Source: Plakobranchus ocellatus (taxonomy: Eukaryota > Mollusca > Gastropoda > Plakobranchidae). From it: 35,418 nucleotides of DNA. A model generated the notes under the pieces. It saw only the letters and a program-made list of their open reading frames with translations. It was not told the DNA's origin and did not search any database. The translations under genes and the position numbers were made by a program. Location: NCBI GenBank assembly GCA_019648995.1, contig BLXT01001839.1:292454-327871 (forward strand). Reading direction: 5' to 3'. Shown here piece after piece: positions 22,847 to 34,109 of the stretch; position 1 is the first letter of the stretch, and each line of letters starts with the position of its first letter.

Positions 22847-25800
22847 CTGAAAAATCATAAAATGCAATAAATATTTCACTTGAAAAAAGAAAAAAAAACA
22901 TACCCTGCGCCCTCACTCTTTTTTAGCATTAGGTTTCACACTATCTCAAAATCTACAAAACAAAATTTTGAAAGTAAAATTTTTTTTAGATAACAAAGTA
23001 ATCAAATAACATAAATGATTATAGGAAATAAGGTGCATCTAGGGGCAAAAAAACCCCTCAAAGTGTGAATATAGATGGAAGCTGCAGGAAAGATTAAACT
23101 TTGCATGATGAGTTAAAAATCAGACTTTACGCTACATGTATAATTTAATACTTCTCTTAGGGGGAAATCAATTCTTGTGCGAAATCAATACATGTAGTTA
23201 CTCTGGTAGAAAGTCATGAAATTTATAGGGCAGAGATAAACATGATAGGTAGGAGTGGAGCTGGTAATATACAGCATCATGCAATTATAGTCTTTTGATT
23301 GTGAGGCAAAGGAGCATAATTATTAGGTAACTCAATAAAGGATGACAAGAACTGCCTTATGAATTGCAGCACAGGTGTAGTCTACACGTTGGCGTATATC
23401 TTGCATTTATACCAATTACCAAACAAAATTAAGGGACTTTCTTAGTGGGAAAAAAAAATGATGCTGGACTATGTATTATTGATATTTCCACTTCTGTGAG
23501 CATATGCGAACGATAACAAGCAATTACTGTAGATCTGAAAAACAAATTTTTTTCCAGTATATCATTAATATTGAATTCCCCCAACTCCAACTATACTAAT
23601 AACATCATTGAAAAAACCTAAAAATAAGCAAAAATTTTGTGTTGTTTGACTTTGAAAAAAATTTAAAGTTGTTGTTCTGTTCTTTTTTTACAGTGTACGG
23701 AATTTACAATACTGGTAATATTACTATACCATTCATTCCAAGTTCATTCATTGAAAGAAAATTTTTTTAAAATGTTATCTGAAAAACCTTAGCCGTGGCT
23801 TGAAAATGAAAAGCTTCATGAGAAACATTTACCTTAACTTACCATGGATTCAACTCCGAAAATCACAATGTTCTGATAGCTGGACAAATTTGTCTGGGAG
23901 GACAAAACAAAACTAAACTTCAAAGCAATGCATAAAAAACACCAATATAACAATTGCATAGTTTAAAAAAGGTGTCATATATCCCAGTAAATGGCTTTAG
24001 GAAAATGAGACATGTATTGAAATATATTTTTTCATCTTTCAAATTATTTATAAAAAGATTAAAAAGCTTGTAAATGTAATTTTGTTTCACCATATTAGGA
24101 GTCCAAGCTTCAACACTGTGAGCTTCATAGATATGAATCATAGGATAATTCATTGTGTAAATTTAATATGTCAATATTGACAAGTGACTCACTTGGTCTG
24201 CTTTTTTTGTTTGTTTGTTCTTTAAAACAGTTTACATATTTTCTGCTTCACATTTTACTCTTACGTTTTATCTGGGGGCCTTGCTAAACTTTCTGCTTCA
24301 TCACAAAAATGGCTGGATAAATACATTACGAATACACATATGATGGGAGACTCAAGCTCAGCTAACAGCCCTTTATTGTACTCAAATAGATTTTTTAAAA
24401 ATAAGACCATAAAGTATATGAAATCCAAGCTCTTAATTAAAACCAAACTACCAAATATCAGTCTTAACTAAAACAAAAATACAAAAAAAAAAAACCGAAA
24501 AAAAAAACCCCTTAAATTTTCAAGTAGAAGTTATATTTTCCCAACAATACAACAAAGGTACAACACGTACATTATTTGAACTCAAATTATAATGAAATAC
24601 ATCATGAAAGAATATATAAAAAGAGATCATACATCCTGTAAATCCAAGTCTTTTTTTCTCCAGAGCAGTTCACATGACATTTAATCTTTGTGAAACTTGC
24701 TTAGTAATGTAACAATGAATTTAATGCAAAATAGCTGCCAGAGAGTCTTCCTTTGGAACATTATGTCTCATCAAGTTATACAATCTAACCTTCCATAAAT
24801 CTCTCTTATAGAACTTAGCATGCCGTGACAGCCCCTGCGCCCAGGCTCTCCATCGAGAGTAAAGAACCAACCAAATATTAAGTTCAACACCATGTCCTTG
24901 AAACCCTTGTCTTGCAGCAGCCATGGTCTAAACAAAAAATATGTCCAGGTAATAAAATATGAAATTCATATGCACGGTATGGACATATGAGATAAAAAAA
25001 TTATACATATCACTTGGTAATAGCAAAAATTTTTTTTCTTGCCATAAATTATCATTTTAGGAAGGGTTGTTGTAATTACCACAAAAGGGACTAAAATTAA
25101 AGAAAAATGAATTATTCTACTGAATGGGAGATAAACGTTAGTAATATCATTCATTTTCACTGTGGTTAACTCCCCTGCAAAGAATAAGGTTTAACTGGAC
25201 TGAAATGTAAGCATAATATTAATAATGATCATTTTGCCCTTTTATTTTTTTTATTGCTGTTTATATAATAGTAGAGAATGCTAAATCTAGACAAGAAAGG
25301 GTAGAAGGGTAATGGATATTCAGTCTGTGGCTAAATGCTGTGCTTGGCTTACTCATCTTGGCACTAGGATGGTGCTTCCCCCACTCTCTCTCTAGTCTGT
25401 AAATTTAGGCCAAGTGATTCTCCATCCTCTTGTTACTTAACTTTCTGTATCTGCTCGACAGTGTATTTATGGCCCATCCTTATTGCAAGTGTTCATTAGC
25501 TTTTCTTAACCCCCTGTTCCAATTTGCACTGCCTTCAGGGGTTGTGAGATAAGGTGGGTTCACAAAGATCTTTGATTTGCCACCATGATGTGCGACACAC
25601 ATCTCTCTAACCCACATGCTGGGTGATCATAGGCTAGGCTTGAGAGGTTGATATATCTAGATCTCTGCTTTTGAAATGGTTATGCTTAGATGTGTAATGG
25701 TCAGGGCTGAGGGGGAATCGATGGCTTTGATATAATACTAGAAAATGCATAGGCTATATACGGCAAGATTTGCCCTTGAAATCACTGGATAATGATTTTT

Positions 25801-26746
25801 GCTTATTTTTTCTCAACTTTCACACATAGCTCTTTTTATTAGCGAGGGAAACAGTTTGGATACTTTTCATTAAAAAAAATATAAACAATATATATGGATT
25901 AAAGAAAAAAAACGGGACTTTTCAGATCCCTTGTTATAGCAAAACTCATCACTCAAGCTGTCTTTAAAAATTGTCTCCACTGTCTTTAACTTTGTAATAT
26001 AAGCTTGCGAAGGTGATGTACATTTTAAAATGTACAAAACCGTTTTTTCCCTGTCTTTATAAATACTGAATTATTTATAAATGATTACATATGCCTATGT
26101 CTTTCTATGTAAGTCTTTTTTAAAATAAAGTTTAAGAAGGCAGATAAAAAAACAGCTTTCATGACAAAAGGAATACTCCATACTTAATTGTGTTACGAAA
26201 ATTGCAATGATATCATTTGAACAGTTCCCTTCAATTCATTTCTTATAAATTCAAAACCAATATGTCACAGTAGCTTCCTTTCTTCAATCAATAATCCTTA
26301 GAGTTAAGAGAAAAAACATAAAATATTAATAAAATAATGTTATAAATCCATTTTTTAAATAAGTTCTTTAATGTTATCATTTTTTTTTGTTAATTTAAAA
26401 TTTAATAACTCACAATACGACCGTCACCACTTCCAATGTCCAATAAAGAGCCTGATCTCCCTTCCAGGGCACGGAAAACATAACTGATTTGGGCTGCTGA
26501 TGCTGGGATATAGGGAAGAGCCACACGTCGCAGGCCAGGCATTACAAAGGGAACCAGAGCAGCGCTTATGCCAGTGAAAACAGCACCAACAATACCAAGC
26601 ATCACCGCCCCACGTTGGGAAAGTTGTGGAGGCTTTGATGATTTCCCTGCCTCAGATATTTGCTGACAGAAGTCACAGTCCTCTTGAATGTTAGGTCTAT
26701 AATTGACATTGGCTGGATCATCTGAGGCCAGGGGTGTCTTAGACAT
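22670..26746 (-). CDS. ATPSCKMT: ATP synthase c-subunit/ANT lysine methyltransferase family protein (FAM173), four exons
   Basis: A class I SAM-dependent methyltransferase. In mammals ATPSCKMT trimethylates Lys-43 of the ATP synthase c-subunit and its paralogue ANTKMT methylates Lys-52 of the adenine nucleotide translocase, both in mitochondria. Exons 26746-26414, 24927-24790, 23893-23843 and 22846-22670 all join in phase 0 and give 232 residues, about the length of human ATPSCKMT. Visible parts: a polar N-terminus, a membrane segment (about 46-70), [10 protein letters not shown] (78-87), SAM motif [12 protein letters not shown] (101-111), the acidic post-I GVELN (124-128), [13 protein letters not shown], and [11 protein letters not shown] near the C-terminus. 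IVIFGV and ACRFP favour ATPSCKMT, while [10 protein letters not shown] recalls ANTKMT, so this may be a single invertebrate family member. The human-like ELNPW reads ELNIW here. The ATG has A at -3 and an in-frame TAG just upstream. Confidence 0.93.
23843..23893 (-). CDS. ATPSCKMT: Methyltransferase exon 3 (51-base microexon)
   Basis: The acceptor TCCTCCCAG ends at 23894 and the donor GTAAGT starts at 23842. It encodes 17 residues, [17 protein letters not shown], matching the strand after DLWK in the family (VIFGVPQMM in human, from memory). It is too short for an ORF scan and was found by asking what must link exons 2 and 4. Confidence 0.92.
24790..24927 (-). CDS. ATPSCKMT: Methyltransferase exon 2
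   Basis: The acceptor TTTTTTGTTTAG ends at 24928 and the donor GTTAGA starts at 24789. It encodes 46 residues, [17 protein letters not shown] through FYKRDLWK. The open frame runs past the donor into intron, so the residues after DLWK in the unspliced frame are not protein. Confidence 0.92.
26017..26036. repeat. Perfect 20-bp palindrome in intron 1 of the methyltransferase gene
   Basis: TGTACATTTTAAAATGTACA is an exact inverted repeat with no spacer. It could be a chance AT-rich palindrome, a remnant of a foldback element, or a binding site; nothing around it decides. Confidence 0.9.
26414..26746 (-). CDS. ATPSCKMT: Methyltransferase exon 1 (coding part)
   Basis: ATG at 26746-26744; the donor GTGAGT starts at 26413 right after Ile-111 of the GSGDGRI motif. 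It encodes the polar leader, the membrane segment and SAM motif I. An AG at 26763-26762 after a pyrimidine-rich run on the minus strand could be the acceptor of a 5' UTR intron; that is inferred. Confidence 0.93.
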
Positions 26747-27516
26747 GTTGGGACTACTTACCTATTTAGAAAAAGGACAAATAAAAATATTGTACACTAA
26801 AAAAATGGCAGCCAGATGAAAAATATTTTGCTCATATGCTGAGTTGTTCCATGTGAAAACATTGCAAATGATAGAATAAGATAGTGCACTGGTTTGATAT
26901 GCTAGAGTAGTACAAATTCCAAACTTATATTGCCTGTACTCCTCTCTTTCCTTGAGTTTTCTTGATAGAGGCATTTTCCTATCAAACTGTTTCACTTAGA
27001 AACAATACTTTAAAAACAGCTCGCTGTGGTTTAGGTGTAGACTATTATTTGACTAGCACATATGCAACCTGTAGTAGTGGGGTTAAGAAATGCCAGTAAA
27101 GATTGACCACAGAACCTAGAAAAATGAACTTTCTTAAAATGATTGTATGGGCACAAAGTATTTATCTTTATGAACCAAGTTACAAACAAGCAACCACTGA
27201 GGAGATAAATATTTTTTCATTGGTTGTCAACTTTTGCCTTGCCCAAAAAATTTTTTTTTAGATCAAGAGCATCCTCCTTGGTACAAAACTTTACCAAATA
27301 ACTCTGCCTTTCATTTCCAATAAATCTATCTATCATTGTGAACTAAACACAAACAAGAAATACTTGCCTCTTTTGAAAATTTGTTAAAATAGGCTAGCTC
27401 AATAGAAATTTGTTTGTGGATACAGAAATTGGACATCTCCATGAAAAGTTCTATGAACATAGCCAATGGTATCTATCTTCACAGACAACAACACTATCAA
27501 CAATCTATCGTCTAAA

Positions 27517-27539
27517 ATATATATATATATATATATATA
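27517..27539. repeat. (AT)n microsatellite
   Basis: About 11 AT units without interruption. Confidence 0.9.
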
Positions 27540-28148
27540 CATGTCAGTAGATCCAAGCCTTTTCTTTTATTGGGATTGTTATCATTGTACTTCTGTCCTA
27601 CAATATAAATTTATATTTCCAAGTAAAAGCTCTTTGAATAATTCAGTTTGCCACTTTGATTGTGAAGACACATGCAGATCTTGCAAAATGCAGGAAACCG
27701 AACGATAATTGTTTGCATTCATTTTTCTGTATTTCCTTCAATGCAAAATCAAGAGGAACATGGACTCTCAAGATTTTTTCACATTCTCAGTAAGTTAGTT
27801 TTGTATACTTTTTTTTTTAAAACTCATTTTCCATAATGTATGTAAGAACATGAAACCTGTTCTGCACAACCAAAAACAGTCTATTGACCAATCAATTCAA
27901 ATATGTAAATTAAACCTCTTCCATCTAACCCCCACTGGGCCATTATCTGCTGGGTATGTGATGGCTAAAGTTACTTGCCACTCCTCTTTTGCCCCCAAAC
28001 ATGCACACTTCATTTATAACAAGAGGGTGGCAATTGGTGACAGCCTATCAGAAGCTGATATTTGCAAAAGGTGTGTCATAGGGAAGAAGGTGAAGGAATG
28101 ATATTTTTGGGAATAGCCCATACCAAGTCCCCCATCCTTTCTGGGAAC

Positions 28149-28150
<2 letters not shown>

Positions 28151-28203
<53 letters not shown>

Positions 28204-28248
28204 AGAGAGAGAGACAGACACAAACAGAGTGAAAGAGAGAGAGAGAGG
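28151..28248. repeat. (GA)n microsatellite with decayed flank
   Basis: Twenty-five uninterrupted GA units (28151-28200) are followed by CACAGAGAGAGAGACAGACA and further GA-rich sequence. Long Leu/Ser-repeat reading frames on the minus strand here are artefacts of this tract. Confidence 0.95.
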
Positions 28249-29454
28249 AGTGTAGGGGTTAGTTGCAGGATAGTGTTGTATGTATGAACAGCATGTCATA
28301 TTATGTTAAAGGCTTCATTACATCAAAGCCAATACTCATTTCCATTGAGCTGAATATAGGAGTAAGGTTTTGTTTGTGCATTTAGTGTTCCTGTGTGTGC
28401 AAACATCTTGGCCATGAGACAGAGTAGGTGAAAGAAAGACCGCTGATGCATCTTTCAGGTTTGCTTTGATCTGGATGTTGCAAAGCTGTGTCATGTTGCA
28501 ATTCTGTGCTTATGGTCATCAAGGTTGAGGGTGTAACTTTTATTTTTTTTTTATTTTTAATTTAAGCAGGTGTTGAATATTATTATGGGCATTGCCTAAG
28601 CCTAGGGATGGTCACCATAAAACTTTTGAGATTAAATTTATTTGATGAGTCTTCTTAACAAATTTTGGATGACGGTACCATTTTACATTACCCTGACTAT
28701 TTAATGAGCTTACTCGCAACCCTAAGCTTGCTGACTGTTTGCTGTAAAATACATTTCAGAATTCAGAAAGGAAAATTTTTGTTACCAAAAGGTATTACAA
28801 TTATTAATTATTGAAAGTTGACCTAAAGACTTTATTTTACTCTTTGAATTGATCAATGCCCAAGAGACTATCTGTCTAAGGCAACTATATTTGTCAATAA
28901 TCTTTAGTGAACAGGCTTGACTGTAAATCTACAATCTAAATTTGGATCTACATTTTTAATTCTTGAAGCTGTTGGTTTTTTTCCTAAAAATATTGAGGTT
29001 TTCCTCTTGACGAAAAATATTTAATCTAAAATTTAGTCAAAAACTAATTTCTTTCTTCTAAAAACATCAGAAATGTTCACCAAAATAGAGTTTAAAAACT
29101 TGGCCGCCATAATTTGTTGTAAAGTTCACAACTCGCACTCAAGAGCCTTAAACTCTTTCAAGACGGATTTGTTTTTGGATGTAGACGGAATTCATGCAAA
29201 AGAAACAAAAATAAAGAGACCTATCAGCGTCGATATATCGGCATATGTCCAGAATAAGTTAAGTACCTTCTGACAAAAGGTACAGCTTTGACTGGATAAA
29301 AAGAGTTAAGAAATAAAAACTACTTGCAAAACAGAAAACTATTCCTTTTCTCTACAATGATTTCTGAATGATAAGAAAGTAATGCAAACAAATGTACACC
29401 CTTTTCACACAACTTTATTGCTAATAACCCTATCCTATCGTGTGAGGTAATTTT

Positions 29455-29790
29455 GTTACCCCAAGACTTGTTTTCAATTTTTAAAAAATACGTGGGAATT
29501 TTTCTTTCAACTTTTCATTATTCCTCAAAAATTCAATTTGACATATCATAACGATTCAGAGAAAATCAATATTGAACTGATCTGAGGTCATTTCTGAAAC
29601 ACTCCATTATTTTTTACTACTATGTAAAGTATGGGGTGATTTTGTTACCACTGACATATGGATAGGTATATAGCGATTTTTTTACTACATACAATATAGG
29701 GACATGCAGTTACCCCACACATATGGATAAGAGTATATTGATATGAAAATGTGAGGGCACTCAGTTACCCCCGACGTATGGATACGACAA
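29455..29790 (+). repeat. Diverged tandem repeat with GTTACC...TATGGATA core
   Basis: The core GTTACCNNNNNACATATGGATA recurs at 29644 and 29709, and as GTTACCCCCGACGTATGGAT at 29764, with spacings of 65 and 55 bases. A fourth partial copy, TTTTGTTACCCCAAGAC, lies at 29451-29467, about three periods upstream. The units also share short leader words such as TTTTGTTACC. This looks like an old minisatellite of about 60-bp period, not coding. Confidence 0.6.
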
Positions 29791-32332
29791 TAAAACACCT
29801 TGTACAGGTAGGTTAATTAAGTGCCAAACACTCTTTGGTCAGATTAGCTCAAACTTTATTGCTCCAATCTCCACAATGCAGAAAAAACTTAACGGCGCAG
29901 TGAATTTGTTCAATGGGATGACTGAAACAAAAGAGACAAAGACAAGAGAACGAGGTGAAATGAGGTGACAGATACAGACGATGGGCAGATAATTGAAAAG
30001 GTATTAGGCTGCGAATGCATGAACTAAAAGATATCTTTTTAGTTATACTGAGATGATAACTTTTATAGAAGTTTTAACTCATGGGCAATAGGTGATGGTA
30101 GCAAAAACAAGGTTTGAGTGGAGGAATATGATACCCAATGTCTGTTCCAGATGGGGCACGTGAAGAAGAAGGCTGAGAAATGACAAGTTGGTTTACTGTC
30201 TAGCAGCCATAGATTTTCTTTTCTTGTCTGCAAATTTGGAAGTTTGGCCCTTCTAGTATCTATGATGTTAAATGTCCTCTTTAGTTTAGCTTACTCCTGC
30301 TTGACTTGTAGGGTAAATTGTAGAGAAAGCTGGATACTGTTTGGTTTCAATCCTTGCGGAAATTGATGTCAGAGTGATTTAAACTAGAGAGATTGCTTGA
30401 TTTTCTAGGAGTAACACAAATCACAAACCTTAAAGCCTATTCTCCAACATTTTATTCAAGTCAGCTGAAATACAGCTCTTCACAAATTTTTATGAACTTT
30501 GTATGAACTCCTTATTTGATTTGTCAGTTACATTAAATAAAATCTCCCAGACAGTCCTCCTCAAGTGTAAACACATATCATACGGAATGGCCTATAACAC
30601 CACCATCTTCTCATGAAATGGAAGAGTTCCACATAATCTGCTGAAAATATATTAAAAAGTGGCCAGTAATTACTGAGAAAACAAGACTGGAAATGAGCTG
30701 CTTTTCGCTTCTAGTCTGCCTAGCGCAGTAAACAAACTGTATAGCCTGTTAGGATAAATATTTTTACTACTTTCTTTATCGCGCACTTTTCAGTATGGGC
30801 ACGAATAGATGAAAAAATCTCATTTTCAGTGGTATTAAGCAATAAATTGTAACAAATACACGAACAGTTGACTGGATATATCTTTCCACCGCTTTTCCAA
30901 AGACCCAGAGTTGAAAGAGTATTTTTTTTTCTTTTACAAATAGACTGAGTACTTCAAGGAGGTTTAGTGGCTAGAATAATAAAAAAAAAAAAATCCCCCC
31001 ACCAAGCGCGGACAGTGTTAAAACCAGTCGCATGCTTCCGTTTACCGACCTTGTTCCTATCTGGGTCACGCCTGGCAAGTCGCAAGAACACAGTGCAAAC
31101 CCTATGGAGTGACGTCACCGTTTCCCCTCTTGATCGTCTACTCGTCTTTGCCCATATCTTTAAGTTTAAATATATACTAATTTGTGAGATTCAAACTTTT
31201 TGTATAGGATTTGCCTATTAAAAAAATGACATGACTTCCTTTTGATAACTCAGGTAAAGATATCTCTAGATGGGTGCTATCTTAATATAGCAGAACCATG
31301 ACAAAAATAGAATTTTTTTATCTATCTCTCGTGTTTATCTAAATATTTGAAAAGTTATCGTTGGAATTGGGGATCAAGCTCAGCCACCATTATCCGAAGG
31401 TGCAAAGTGTTCATTCTTTTCATTGAAAGCCAATGCACATACAAACATTAAATTAATAATTGTATTGCATTATTCTCAACTGCCATCATGGTTTAGTATG
31501 TACACTAATCAAGAGATCTTCCAGTGGTCAGATAATCCAAGTTTGAAACCTGCTTGCATTGTAGTCAAAAGTAAAGGAAGTCACAGATGGAAAGGTAAAG
31601 ATAGATCTAGATCTAGAGAAAAAAAAAAGAGTGAAAGGAACATAAATTATTTCCTTGTTCTTTACGTAGAATATATTCAGCCCTCTTCATTTTGCCTTTG
31701 AAAGCAGAAATCTTTCCAAAAAAAATAAATAAAGCACTAAATAAAAAAAAAACCCACAAAATAAAAGAAAATTCATAGTACTTTTTCGTAGTCTCTTGAT
31801 TTTGAGACTATAGAGGTATATTTCTGTAAAATAGGATCTGTGGTTATTGCTTCTTCTATCAGGCTCAAAAATGTAATCATGGCACAGATCTAGATCTGAA
31901 AGGATATTCACACCAGAGAATCACCTCTAAATTGATATCTAAACAGTGTTGTGATTGAAAGGCTTACGTGAAAGGAGACATCCTTTAGGCCTATATCATT
32001 ATATGAACTGCAAAAAAAAATTTTTGTAGTCTGCTTGATATTAGTAAATCTAGGCTTATTTGATGAAATGAAGGCTGGTAATATTGTTTGTAACATTATA
32101 GTCCATCCCTAGATCTATACAAGATCTAAATCTAAAGGCTAGTGTAATTTTGTGTTTCCCCGGTGTGGAAATCCTTCTCTCCTGGACCTAAGTCTTAGAA
32201 TTCTTTAGCTTCCTCTCTCCTCAAAGTATCCACTTCTATCAGCTTCATGCAAGGCTCGGTAGCTTAGCGTAGGTCGCCACTGGAGGCGACGCCACTTGTA
32301 AAAGCCAACAAGATGGATTGATGTAGCAGTTA

Positions 32333-32683
32333 GCGTAGGCCCACACTGGAGGTAGCAGTTCAAGTGTCCAACAATATATGTTTTGAAATACTCTCTTTCT
32401 TTGGTGCAAGTGCACACCAAGTCGGCTACTTGTCGAAGCATTGGAGCAATCCTTTGTGTTTTACAGCCTGGTCTTGCGTCAGTGGCTCTGTTGGATTAGG
32501 GAAAGGGAAGTGCCATTACGTGACCACACATAATTCTACAGACTGTTGACGCGCGAAACACAAGGCCAGTCTTATTACGCAAAATATGAGGCTAACTTGT
32601 CGTGGTAGCGCACAGTAACTGCGACATCAGTCCTTCAAGTTGGCCATGTAAAGTTGCGTCGCCTCCAGTGTGGGCCTAGATGC
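32333..32683 (+). mobile_element. MITE copy A, complete, 351 bp
   Basis: The ends carry a perfect 17-base inverted repeat, TAGGCCCACACTGGAGG (32336-32352) and its complement at 32662-32678, with weaker pairing outside it. It is flanked by TTA at 32330-32332 and 32684-32686, a 3-bp target duplication. There is no coding capacity, so it would need a transposase in trans. TNA triplet duplications fit PIF/Harbinger; a 2-bp TA reading would fit Tc1/mariner. It sits inside an older inverted copy. Confidence 0.8.
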
Positions 32684-32952
32684 TTACTGTGCCCTACCCA
32701 ACTATAAGTTGGCCTGATAATTTGCATAACAAGACTGGCCTTAAGGTTTGCGCAGCCACGGTCAGTATATATATGTGTTTATTGTGTGGTTATGTAATGG
32801 CAACCACCCCCCCCCACTTCCCTTATCCAACAGAGCCACTGTTGTATGTAAGACCAGGCTGTAAAACACAAAGGATAGCTCCGACCCTTCGACATGATGG
32901 AAGTCGCTGCTAACTTGGCATGCTCTTGCCTAAAGAAACTAGAGTATTTCTA

Positions 32953-33299
32953 AGCATAGGCCCACAGTGGAGGCAGCAGTTCACGTGTCCAACAATGCAT
33001 GTTTTGAAATACTCTACTCTCTTTCTTTGGTACGAGCGCACGCCAAGTCGGCTACTTGTCAGAGCTATCCTTTGTGCTTTATAGCCTGGTCTTACGTCAG
33101 TGGCTCTGTTGGATAAGGGAAAGGGGGTATCATTACATGACCACGCATAATTCTACTGACCCTTGTCGCACGAATCACAAGGCCAGTCTTGTTATGCAAT
33201 TTATCAGGCTAACTTGTCGGTGAGTAGCACACTGGCAAGGCGACATTAGTCCTTCAAGTTAGCCATGACAAGCCACGTCGCCTCCAGTGTAGGCCTACG
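32953..33299 (+). mobile_element. MITE copy B, complete, 347 bp
   Basis: It aligns along its length with copy A in the same orientation, sharing for example CAGTGGCTCTGTTGGAT and AAGGCCAGTCTTRTTA-type blocks. The ends are TAGGCCCACAGTGGAGG (32957-32973) and CCTCCAGTGTAGGCCTA (33281-33297), an inverted repeat with two mismatches. CTA at 32950-32952 and 33300-33302 is the target duplication. It interrupts the same older inverted copy at a second point. Confidence 0.8.
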
Positions 33300-33359
33300 C
33301 TACACATGTATTGTTGGACACGTGAACTGCTGCCTCCAGTCAGTGTAAGCTCGGCCTTA

Positions 33360-34109
33360 GGCCTACCTTTAGTCCAAGTACGCATCCTGAGACCGATCTA
33401 AATCTTGATTTTAAATAATTGTTACCATGAGATGAGGCATAGTTTTAGCGCAGAATAGCAATATAATACATACTCTGTGGTTTTAGATAGATCAAGGTGC
33501 CTATCATTATCAGTGTCGGCTTGTCCCTGTTTAAGCTATTTTCACTTTCGATCTGAAGATTTAAGCACTATGTTGAGAATTTGCCAATTGGCAATATAAT
33601 TTCAATCCGCCCGTGTTTGTGTGGTACGCTGTATCTCTGTAAGGCCAAAACGAAGCGAACTTAAATATTTTACAAATTTTATTTATTACATATAAAACAA
33701 TAAATAAGACTTAAAATTCTCCACATTTGTTTAGGATTTGCGCTTTTACCCTGTTTGTTTACTTTTTTTCCTCAGTGTTTAAATACCCCTTTCTTCACTT
33801 TTAAAATGTTACTACATCTAATGCATACTATTATTATGTTGTTTTCTCATCTGTCTCAACGACAATGTGCGATATATATATTCATGTAAAATTAGTAAAT
33901 AAAAGTAGTTTAAACCAAGAAGTTGTATGTAGTAAAACAATGGCTTTTCTTCTTTAAAAAGTGGGCTTTTGTTGTGCATGAGATTGAGAACTCTTTTGTA
34001 CCTACAGCCTCACACACTGTGCTGGAAGCTTGCGATTTGTCGACACATAATAATGCTTCTGTTTTGCTACATATTTTTGGAAGAGATTTGTAAAAACACA
34101 AATTGAATT
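33360..34109. promoter_or_regulatory. Upstream region of gene 3
   Basis: There is no reading frame of note. A TATA-like GATATATATATTC lies near 33870, about 240 bases before the gene 3 start codon. The distance leaves room for a 5' UTR, but the match is weak in this AT-rich sequence. The rest is unremarkable. Confidence 0.25.

Larger units (their letters stand above)
26764..32250. other. Noncoding stretch between the methyltransferase gene and the MITE nest
   Basis: This should contain the promoter and any 5' UTR exon of the minus-strand methyltransferase gene, but no core promoter element is convincing. Contents recognised: AT and GA microsatellites, a diverged tandem repeat at 29455-29790 and AGATCT concatemers at 31602-31617 and 31885-31898. 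Open frames at 27850-28101, 29073-29273 and 30967-31221 resemble no protein I know and lack splice support. Confidence 0.5.
32251..33359 (-). mobile_element. Old inverted MITE copy, split by two younger copies of the same family
   Basis: Three plus-strand pieces, 32251-32332, 32687-32952 and 33303-33359, match in order the reverse complement of the element seen whole at 32333-32683. Removing each inserted copy with one target triplet restores continuity: GCAGTTACTGTGC at the first junction is exactly the sequence found inside the intact copy, and at the second junction the spacing matches to the base. The outer ends, AAGGCTCGGTAGCTTA at 32251 and the reverse complement of GAGCTTACACTGACTGG near 33355, are diverged terminal repeats. 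The split copy totals about 400 bases and has a small AT-rich internal insertion near 32768. Confidence 0.75.

Noticed and set aside
26762-26995. Minus-strand frame upstream of the methyltransferase start
   Set aside because: It ends in a stop just before the real start, shows no family resemblance and has no splice support. It is probably intron or 5' flank.
27850-28101. 83-codon plus-strand frame with Cys and His residues
   Set aside because: Spacing fits no zinc-finger pattern I know and no splice sites support it.
28014-28299. Leu/Ser-repeat proteins on the minus strand
   Set aside because: These are translations of the (GA)n microsatellite.
29073-29273. 66-codon plus-strand frame
   Set aside because: Faintly protein-like but with no recognisable motif, no context and no neighbouring exon.
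31110-31117. Full CRE palindrome TGACGTCA
   Set aside because: A single 8-base match is expected about once in this much sequence, and no promoter or gene start is nearby.
32205-32913. Reading frames of 61-78 codons inside the MITE nest
   Set aside because: They cross element boundaries and differ between copies A and B, so they are not conserved coding sequence.
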